Shown here in pieces: positions 56,473 through 64,000 of a stretch of DNA of 64,000 nt (positions are counted from its first letter, which is position 1; the number at the start of each line of letters is the position of its first letter). The stretch is from Platerodrilus igneus (taxonomy: Eukaryota; Arthropoda; Insecta; Coleoptera; Lycidae). The stretch covers positions 744,001 to 808,000 of the forward strand of contig JARFIW010001090.1 in NCBI GenBank assembly GCA_036346225.1. Direction: 5' to 3'. A program made the position numbers and the translations under genes. The notes beneath the pieces were generated by a model that saw nothing but the letters and a program-made list of their open reading frames with translations, had not been told where the DNA came from and made no database searches.

Positions 56473-56477
56473 ATATC

Positions 56478-57550
56478 TATTAAGTTCATACGATTCGCAA
56501 AAAATAAAATGCAATAAATCACAGGCATCAAAATGATCAAGCTAGACAATAGACAAAAATTATTTGGTCGCTGAATTTATTCAGTGCTATATAGCTACAA
56601 TCATAAGAAGATACAAAGATACTATAATGGTCACCAATCACACAGACGCATAAGATCAAATATTTTAACGCTTTGTAGCTTTCTTACCTAACTAAATACA
56701 GAAGGTGGGCTGTTTCATGATTGAGAGCAGTTTAGCAAATAAAAATGTTAGTATAATCCTTATCTGCTGTAATAGAGATATGCAAACTTTAGAATGTTTG
56801 CATAACTAGTAACATTGAATTTGAAATTTAAAGAAGTATTACTATTTACTACAAGTGACATATAACAAAAAAAAGCTTTCCCTGTAACTGATTTCCTCAT
56901 CTAAAATATTTTCATCTATTACCAACATGCAAAGTTGATATTTGTTTTATTGACTCTTGCTACAGAAACAAGCCATTTTCCTGGCTAGTAAGAAAAATGA
57001 TTTCCTTATTAGTCGTGACATTTGTTGACTTACTTTATTCATGGCCAGCTATTATTAACACATTTAATTTTCCATCAAGCATAAATATTTAATTCTAATT
57101 ATCTTTTTGTTTAATATGATGATAACAGGAAAAATGTTGTACATAGCACGTTGGGAATTTCCTGATTTGCAAATTACCAGATTAGTCCAAAGAACGAGTC
57201 TTGTAATTTTTTGCTCATCAGAAAATACGCTTCTTTCCGTACTTATAATGTAAATAACTATTACATTATCGAAATCTATAATATAGGAATTGTTCATTAT
57301 GGAACTTTAATTTTCTAATTTTTGAACAGTGGAGTGGATATGCTTGGGCTATATTTGGCTATCATAGTAGTCATTTGTAATACATTTAACAGATTTAAAG
57401 TTAACCTTGTAGATGATTGCTGCTTTTGGCGGTTTATTTTTGACTGGGTTACCTAACGTGGTAAAAACTGGTCTTAAAACATTCATGTTAATATTAACCA
57501 ACTAGATCATATAAAAGATGGATCGTTTTCGGTATACAGTCCAAAGATTG
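56478..57550. other. AT-rich stretch, nothing recognised
   Basis: No supported gene or repeat boundary. Confidence 0.45.
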
Positions 57551-57589
57551 TGTGTGTGTGCGCGCGTGCGTGCGTGCGCACGTGCGTGC

Positions 57590-57622
<33 letters not shown>
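57551..57622. repeat. Alternating purine-pyrimidine run: (GT)n, (GC/GTGC)n, (TA)n
   Basis: GTGTGTGTGCGCGCGTGCGT and following GCACGTGCGTGCG pass directly into a (TA)n run. About 70 bp are almost strictly alternating, the type of sequence that favours left-handed DNA. Confidence 0.85.
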
Positions 57623-59650
57623 TAAATTTTCTAATATTTAATTTTTACCCAGTATAATATTCTGGTAAGATTCCTTTAACACGTAAGTTCAATCCCATGT
57701 AAAATCACATGCTCTAAGTAGATATAGTGTTGTAGCATACCACTTAAAACAAAGTCCAATCAAGCATTCATTGATTCAAAATCCGTGTGTAAATATTTAT
57801 TCTCTGGAAAAATATTTTAAAAACAAATTTTATCGCATTTATACAGAGACCGGGAAACGAGTCTAAGGTAGAAAGATTCATCCACTTTAAAAATACTAAA
57901 TAACTTCAATGTCAAGTTATCTTCTTTAGAAATATCATTTAGTATATATTATTTAATACAAAACGAAAAATACTGCATTTATACGAATTCTTTCGAGTGT
58001 TCTAAAAGTCATAAATCATTTGTAAATAAGCAAGGGACAGCTAATTGTTTCCCGTAAATAAATACAAGCCGATTCGAGGAAAACAATAACACCGGGAAAA
58101 ACTATATAACCAGATAAGATAACAAGTTTTAAAGAATATATAATACAAAAGCTGGTAAAGTAGAGAGATAAGAAACTGTTGATTTCATTCATTAATACAG
58201 GATGGGAAACTTTTTATTATCACAATAAATTTAAACTGATGAATCAATAGAGATAAGAAAACAAAAAATTGTGGCTAATTGTTACATCATGAGGTTAACG
58301 TATTGTTAACCTGGCTCGAAACGTATTGTAATAAGTAGAATGCTGCGATAGCTAAATTAGCAGAGGACCATCCGAATCGAGTTAACATACAAGAATTTGT
58401 AAATATGCAATAAAATTAACCATAGGCAGAAATACGTTAATAAACACAGTTTGCATGTAATATGAACAATAATAACTTACCATAAATGTCCGTATTGGAA
58501 AGAAGTTAATTACTATCACTTACGAAAGTGTTGGATAGGGAATGAAAGGAATTATGGAACACAACGTTTTAGATTCGTTAAACGATAAATAGCAGCTTCA
58601 TGCCGGAAAACCGACCGCCTTGTTTGTTCTATCATACGAAAGTGAATAATCTTTTACTAGTTAAAACTGATTAATAGAGCTCGAAATTAAATGATGCTCG
58701 TGCACCTTCTGACCTCTAGCGATTTTGTTTATTATTAAAATACCGAAATACATGCAACCTGTAAGAAATAGATTAATAACCCTTTGTAAACTTATTTGAA
58801 ATCAAAGTTAAATATAAAATAATCGCGGTACGTAAACACTTATACTACTAGAATGTAATCGAAATTCGAGACAGATGACATATTTGGAATTTTATTATAT
58901 AAAGATGGAAATTAATAAGAGTGGGCCATTAAAGATTTAACATTTAAGATTTAGCACTGAAGTTTTGAACATAAGTCCATCAAAATTCGATCATTAATAC
59001 ATCGTTATTTTACGGAGTGCAACAACGATTAATTATCACTCCAATATAAATAATAAGTTATCTTGATGCAAGGTCACCGGATATTTTAATCTATTAAAAA
59101 TAAAAGTACTTTAGATAGCGATAGAGATAAGAATACCGGCAAGAATTTGATAATCCAAAACGCAAGTATACCTTTGTTTTAAACCTGCAGAGACAATTCG
59201 TATATTATTAAGTAGATTAAGCTAGTATGTTTTTCTTTTGCATATAGAAAATTATTTGTAAATAGATAGTTTTATTTTAGCACTTTTGAGATCAGATCTC
59301 AAGGTGTTTTGACCCTAACTAAAATTTCTGCACAAGGTCACTGACCAGTTACACCAAGACGATGTAATAGAAGAATGTTTAAATTATCCATAAAAATTTT
59401 TAAAAAAAATTTGTGATATGTTTTGGGGTTTTCTAATTATTAACAGGGATTAGGTGAAGATTGTAATAATACGTAAGTAGTAATAAAATGTTGTTTCTTT
59501 CTTAACTTAAAATGTAAAATTGCATTAGTAAGCTTTCTTTATATCTGTGTGCATAAGTAGGTTTCTTAGATAATGTGTGTAGAAGATAGATGTTTTTGAA
59601 TGTATCGAGGATTGTTCATAAATGTTTCTTGAGATTTATTTGTTTCATTT
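57623..59650. other. AT-rich stretch, possible diverged body of TA-element copy F
   Basis: No gene is seen. A donor-like ATACGTAAGTAG at 59471-59481 resembles that of copy A, but the conserved start and promoter module were not found. Confidence 0.3.
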
Positions 59651-59654
59651 CATT

Positions 59655-59803
59655 TTCGTAAAGTCCACAGCATATTTCTCAATGAGCTAGCAAGAGAAAA
59701 AGGGCAAAATAAGGTAAGAATCCATATCACATCAGTTTTATCTTTTCAATTAGTAGTCATTGCATCTTTATAATATAGGACAGCTGCACATGAAGATTCA
59801 CAG

Positions 59804-59806
<3 letters not shown>
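59655..59806 (+). mobile_element. TA-element copy F, 3' end
   Basis: ATGAGCTAGCAAGAGAAAAA + GGGCAAAATAAGG (about 59681) matches the GAGCTAGTCGGGG/GGCAGAATAATAAG block of copies C and D. The end GATTCACAGCAA abuts a (TA)n array, as the AATATCACAGCAA end of copy D does. The upstream CGTAAAGTCCACAG is a weaker match to CGTAACGTTGTGCAC. Confidence 0.5.

Positions 59807-59843
<37 letters not shown>
59807..59843. repeat. (TA)n array left of mariner 1
   Basis: A pure TA run into which the mariner at 59847-63920 appears to have inserted; a matching TA run follows at 63922-63966. Confidence 0.85.
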
Positions 59844-59845
<2 letters not shown>

Positions 59846-60220
59846 TCAGTGTCTACAGAAATGCTGAACATAAGACTTCACCAATGTTAAAAAAAGAAAA
59901 AGCTATATACACCGCAATTAAAAGAAGATAGACATATTTATAGGTTGGTGAACCTGTTGATGCTTTCCAGAATGGTAATGTTTTACCCTAACTGTAAGAA
60001 TATTATTAATTTCTGAATAGGAATTGTTTCTTATCAAAATACTAATTATTGTGTTATGTTTGTTTTAATAGTTGAAGCACAAGAACAACAGCGGGTAATG
60101 TATTATTTAAGATTTTTTTAAATAAGTTTTAGGTTTTCATAAATTTGAAATCTTATGAAATAATAAAGAATTTTAACTAGTAACTATAAAATCAAAAAAA
60201 TGGATTCAAAATGGATAGAA

Positions 60221-61222
60221 TCACAACAAGTGTTTGAATATTTCTCCATTTACATCTAAACAATGACCAAGACGATAATAGAAATGTACATGAATATTTA
60301 TAAACATTTGTGGTGTAATATTATTACAAGCCTGCCGTATGCTCTTCTTCAAAGAATGCAAGTTTGGATGAGGTGGTCCTGAATATATTTTTAAAGAAAT
60401 ATGTCCCCATAAAAAGAAATCATTCGGTGCTAAGTCAGATGAACGTACGGGCCAGGATATTGGTTCATCTCTTCCAATCCAACACTCTGGAAATAATGTA
60501 ATCAAAAGATTTAATTATATGTGAACTATGTGCCAGACAACTGTCAGGCTTATACCAAACTATGGAATCCTCGGTAAAATATTATCAATTAGCAAATCAT
60601 AATATTTTGCTGCTTTAAAAGTTCCATCGATAAAGTATGGACCTATGATTTGGGTCATAAATATTTCACTCCATTCTGAGCATATTGTATATGAGCTACG
60701 ATATACAAATGTGGATTTTTTGATGGTCCAATATCGGCGATTTTGAAGATTTGGAATGCCATTTAATGTAAATGTACATTCATCTGTTAAGCAAATATTT
60801 TTTTACAAAATTGGCATCTTGATTGCATCGCTCAATCAATACTTCACAAAAGTGTGCTCGCTTTTCAGCATCCACTTCTACAAGTTTCTGATTTAATGCA
60901 TATTTATTTTGTATTTTTTAAGCATCTTATGTACATAACTTTTACTAAGTCCTACTTTTTTAGCAATAGTTCGCACGCTAATGTTTGGGTTTGCATCAAC
61001 TGGAACTAGAATGTTAATTATATTGTTTTCATTTCTATTCTGCTCATTGTGAATTATAACCGCTTTCTTAAGATACCAAGTTTTTTCAAATAATTTAACA
61101 ATTCTGCTTACACTGCTATAGCTAGGGATTGGTAGATCTTCATACAGAGCAGAAGTCTTTTTGTAACTTTTTCCAGAAAAACATCCACTTAGTATTTGAA
61201 CTTTTTCATATACCGAATTCAT
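60221..61222 (-). pseudogene. Mariner 1 transposase, degenerate
   Basis: The N-terminal part (61222-60893) begins MNSVYEKVQILSGCFSGKSY and includes a helix-turn-helix-like ISVRTIAKKVGLSKSYVHKM. The C-terminal part (60505-60221) has the conserved WPVRSSDLAPNDFFLWGHIS and ends FKHLL. Between them (60505-60893) fragments such as HFCEVLIERCNQD are readable across stops and frame changes. An IS630/Tc1/mariner-superfamily protein, dead. Confidence 0.75.
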
Positions 61223-61379
61223 TCCTATTTTAAATTAAACAAAAAAGACCTGTTAATGTAAGCAGTAAAATAGGTTTATTAAAATGTTGTTTAACAAAAT
61301 ACAGTAAAGGTGCTGATTCCGATCAGTTCTACCGAAGATTCTGTGTGAAATTCAAATACAAATCTTCTTTTAATTTATA

Positions 61380-61832
61380 CCGGGTGTAACAAAATAAGTG
61401 TAAAACATTTCAGGGGGCGATTCCTTATCGTAAAAGAGATAGGGTCTTTCATATAAAGAAACTTCATTGGAGCATCCCTTGTTAAGATACAGCCCCTTAA
61501 AGAGGGTACATAAAATTTGTTTTTAATTTTTTTTACAAACACTAAAAAAGTTACAAAATTGAAATTAAGGTGACATGTTTTACTATCAAAAATACACTTA
61601 CTCAGTAATTTATTTGGTATACCCCATGGTTGTAAGGGGTGGAAAACGCAACCCCTAAAATTTATTTCCAATGTAACTTTTTGTCTTATTATTTATTTGC
61701 CATTTAAAAATTTATTTCCAATAGTTTATTTCATTCTAAATAAAAAATGTCTCTTGAATTTTTTGCCCAAAATTAACCAGTTCGCAGAAAAAAATTATTT
61801 TACAAACAACTACAGAGATACATCGTCATAAA
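61380..61832 (+). repeat. Mariner 2 left long inverted repeat
   Basis: Starts CCGGGTGTAACAAAATAAG and ends TACAGAGATACATCGTCATAA. Its reverse complement matches 63401-63854. Confidence 0.85.
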
Positions 61833-61943
61833 TGCAAACTGAATTATTATTGTTATTTTGTAGTTACTACCTGCATCAAAGTATAATTAAAGATGAATAA
61901 ACAAAACTAATTTATTAATAACAAAACATACAACATGTAGAAA

Positions 61944-63244
61944 TCATAGTAAATGTTCAATATGTCCACCTTCAGTCATTACACATACGTCTAGACGTCG
62001 GCGCATTGAGCCACGTATTCGCTCAAATACTCCTGGAGTCTCTCTAATTACCCTGCACGCATCGATGATGCGGTTTCTTAAATCCTCTACATCGCGAACA
62101 GGAGTAGGATAAACCAAACTCTGTAAATGGCCCCAAGTAGAGAAATTGAGAGGATTCAAATTCGGGGATCGAGCGGGCCAATTCCGTGGTCCTCCTCAAC
62201 TTATCCAATGATTTGGATATGTTTGAGTTAAATGCTGATGTGCTGCTTGACTAAAATGGGCGGGAGCCCCATCATGCATAAAAAACATAACCCTTCTGAT
62301 ACCACAAGAAACTTCCTCCAGCAGTACTGGATGCACTTCTCTTAAAAATTGAGTGTATGCCTCACCATTTAATTGAGGAGGTAGAAAATGAGGGCCAATG
62401 AAATAAACCCCAATAACTCCGACCCACACGATAAGACAAAAATGTTCTTGATGGTTAGCTTGGACAATAGCGTGAGGGTTTTCATCAGCCCATATGTGGT
62501 TATTATGAAAATTAATAATCTTGTCCCAAGAAAAAGTACATTCGTCTGTGAATTCGATCGTCTTCAGAAAGTCAGGATTTCTTCTAATCATTTCCAGCTT
62601 CCAATTGGAAAATTCAAGACGGTTCGGAAAATCTCGCGGTAACAGTGCCTGTACTCGTTGTAGATGGTAGGAATGTTAGGCGAGCATTTTTCACAAAAAT
62701 ACACCCTCGTTCAGATGAGAGGTAAAATGGAGGTCCCGTGTGTGAGTGTTGTCACACACGTTAAAGATCCCTACCTTGCTTGGAACAGCAAGGGTTCGGC
62801 AAAATTCCAAATTTTTCAGGTAAAAAAAAACTCGCTTCCTGGCCAATGTAGTACCTTCGGGTGGAGCACTAGAAAATCAAATGTAATGTAGATGGTAGGG
62901 GTATAAGAGTTGTTCCTTTAAAATTCTAAATACCCTCATATGATCAACATTTAACTCGAAAGCAATCTTTCTAGTACTGCTAGTGGGTTGTTCTTCAACC
63001 AAATTAAGTACTGCTTCTTCAAGCTGTGGTGTTCTAACTTCTCGATGGCGACCACAATCCTGCGTTCTTTTTTCGAATGAACCATATTCTCGTAATCGTT
63101 GATGAAGTTGGGCAAATATTCTATGCGAAGGAAGCTGCCGTTGCGGATACACTTCAGCATACCTTCTAAAAGCTTCTAACCCATTACCCTTCGACAGACC
63201 TAAACATAATGCATATCAACCATTTCCGCATTTGTGTATGCCAT
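61944..63244 (-). pseudogene. Mariner 2 transposase, split by a SINE, one stop and one frameshift
   Basis: The start ATG at 63244 reads MAYTNAEMVDMHYV. A frame change near 63200 leads into YPQRQLPSHRIFAQLHQRLR and a second helix-turn-helix part (SSTRKIAFELNVDHMRVFRI). The SINE at 62672-62886 interrupts the gene at ...YPYHL. After it the same frame resumes with NWKLEMIRRNPDFL, the first catalytic motif IEFTDECTF, the second FMHDGAPAHF, an in-frame TGA at 62196-62198, and WPARSPNLNPLNFSTWGHLQ. Here Asn replaces the expected third catalytic Asp (SPD to SPN). It ends GGHIEHLL at 61944. About 360 codons without the SINE. Few defects suggest a young copy. Confidence 0.85.
62659..62899 (+). mobile_element. 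SINE copy 2, 5'-truncated, inserted in mariner 2 transposase
   Basis: A 13-bp direct repeat TGTAGATGGTAGG (62659-62671 and 62887-62899) bounds a 215-bp insert (62672-62886). The insert matches the body and tail of the SINE at 7774-8067 but starts at its GTTAGGCGAGCATTTTTC and so lacks the tRNA-like head. The tail ends GAAAATCAAATGTAA, like GAAAATCACATGTAA of copy 1. The target duplication cuts the transposase codons for YPYHL. Confidence 0.9.
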
Positions 63245-63400
63245 TTTAATAACAAGTGTATTATTATTAAACTAACAAATTAAGAACAGAACAATTATTA
63301 ATTCAATTTCAAAAATTTAGAAACTGACAGTGTGATAACAATTTAATTGTCACTATCACTAATAGCGGCCTACTAGATAAATTAGTTTCGCATTTTCGTC

Positions 63401-63854
63401 TTATGACGATGTATCTCTGTAGTTATTTGTAAAATAATTTTTTTCTGCAAACTGGTTCATTTTGGGCAAAAAATTCAAGAGACATTTTTTGTTTAGCATG
63501 AAATAAGCTATTGGAAATAAATTTTTAAATGGCAAACAAATAATAAGACAAAAAGTTACATAGGAAATAAATTTTAGGGGTTGCGTTTTCCACCCCTTAC
63601 AACCACGGGGTAAACCAAATAAATTACTGAATAAGTGTATTTTTGATAGTAAAAAAATGTCACCTTAATTTCAATTTTGTAACTTTTTTAGTGTTTGTAA
63701 AAAAAAAATAAAAACGAATTTTATGTACCCCCTTTAAGAAGCTGTATCTTAACAAGGAATGCTCCAATGAAGTTTCTTTATATTAAAGACCCTATCTCTT
63801 TTACGATGAGGAATCACCCCCTGAAATGTTTTACACTTATTTTGTTACACCCTG
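63401..63854 (-). repeat. Mariner 2 right long inverted repeat
   Basis: Reverse complement of 61380-61832 with scattered substitutions and small indels. Confidence 0.85.
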
Positions 63855-63919
63855 TATACTTCATGTTTTTTTCTTTTTAACATTAGTATAGTCATATGTT
63901 CCGCATTTCTGTGAACACA

Positions 63920-63921
<2 letters not shown>

Positions 63922-63966
<45 letters not shown>
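63922..63966. repeat. (TA)n array between mariner 1 and TA-element copy E
   Basis: A pure TA run of about 45 bp, continuing the array interrupted by mariner 1. Confidence 0.85.
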
Positions 63967-63974
<8 letters not shown>

Positions 63975-64000
63975 ATAAGGGGGTGATTTAAGGGTATATT
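63967..64000 (+). mobile_element. TA-element copy E, first 34 bp
   Basis: TTGCTACTATAAGGGGGTGA then TTTAAGGGTATATT matches the start of copies A-D, directly after a (TA)n array. The rest lies beyond the window. Confidence 0.65.

Larger units (their letters stand above)
49670..56477 (-). mobile_element. BEL/Pao LTR retrotransposon 2, complete structure
   Basis: The 5-bp target duplication ATATC lies at 49670-49674 and 56473-56477. LTRs are 389 and 396 bp, with TG...CA ends. Internal parts in minus orientation: primer site, leader, gag-protease, RT/RNase H, integrase/DUF5641, purine tract. The order and 6.8-kb length are typical of the group. Gag-protease and integrase are open; RT is disrupted by several frame changes. 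No env is seen. Confidence 0.9.
61378..63856 (-). mobile_element. Mariner-type transposon 2 with 453-bp terminal inverted repeats
   Basis: Core element 61380-63854, flanked by TA. Its long inverted repeats run 61380-61832 and 63401-63854. They begin CCGGGTGTAACAAAATAAGT (left) and CAGGGTGTAACAAAATAAGT (right, read inward) and match with few differences and small indels over their whole length. A transposase lies between. It is inserted inside mariner 1 and itself hosts a SINE. Mariners usually have 20-30-bp repeats, so arms this long are unusual. Confidence 0.85.
59847..63920 (-). mobile_element. Mariner-type transposon 1, split by mariner 2
   Basis: Terminal inverted repeats of about 50 bp: the left end reads AGTGTCTACAGAAATGCTGA, the right end read inward ATGTGTTCACAGAAATGCGG. 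Both continue ACATAWGACT ... AATGTTAAAAA. (TA)n lies outside both ends. The interior is the transposase relic at 60221-61222. The element is opened at 61379/63855 by the second mariner, so its own length was about 1.6 kb. Confidence 0.75.

Noticed and set aside
57623..59650. Full TA-element copy ending at 59806
   Set aside because: Only the 3' block and a donor-like word match. The start, TATA box and initiator were not found, so only the 3' end is annotated.

Overview
The window looks like a repeat-dense stretch of an insect (at least arthropod) nuclear genome. It is strongly AT-rich, has no operons, and carries spliced-gene signals, (TA)n microsatellites and a typical insect set of transposable elements: BEL/Pao, a gypsy-type errantivirus with an envelope gene, Jockey-like LINEs, mariners, hAT and tRNA-derived SINEs. 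I cannot name the species. No complete host protein gene is visible. Two short candidate host exons (about 9.3 and 17.3 kb, minus strand) are the only hints of one.

Layout. 1-2574: 5' part of a decayed hAT element with DUF4371/ZMYM-like transposase, minus strand, outer terminus at 2574. 3.4-5.5 kb: (TA)n arrays and a six-unit satellite of about 158 bp. 5.67-7.44, 10.78-12.1, 24.3-26.2 and 26.2-28.0 kb: four copies of an unrecognised non-coding element, here called the TA-element, that sits in (TA)n arrays and carries a TATA/Inr promoter and a splice donor. A fifth starts at 63967 and a sixth leaves its 3' end near 59.8 kb. 7.77-8.07 kb: complete SINE with a 15-bp target duplication. 8.2-9.05 kb: composite hAT-type MITE full of CGATACGTAT repeats. 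13.33-14.63 kb: complete but frameshifted mariner. 14.6-24.2 kb: mostly featureless AT-rich DNA with a LINE and a mariner relic.

28.1-34.1 kb is the most unusual part. Two 5S rRNA genes lie tail to tail in a palindrome with arms of about 580 bp. The minus-strand 5S gene is split by a Jockey-clade LINE (29143-33530) and by the 3' end of a second LINE, both inserted at the same position in the gene, with a 13-bp target repeated at all three junctions. This looks like 5S-rRNA-gene-specific LINE insertion.

34.1-42.9 kb: a second LINE (PHD-finger ORF1) interrupted by a gypsy-type errantivirus (35213-40714) with two 586-bp LTRs and a 4-bp target duplication. That element lacks gag, protease and part of RT. 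42.9-48.3 kb: 5'-truncated, frameshifted BEL/Pao element. 49675-56472: complete BEL/Pao element on the minus strand with LTRs and a 5-bp target duplication; its gag-protease and integrase frames are open and its RT is broken. 59.8-63.9 kb: a mariner that has been invaded by another mariner with 453-bp inverted repeats, whose transposase was in turn split by a SINE.

The window is therefore best read as layers of nested transposon insertions rather than a set of cooperating genes. Function is plausible only for the 5S gene at 28622, for the promoters carried by the repeats, and for the two candidate host exons.
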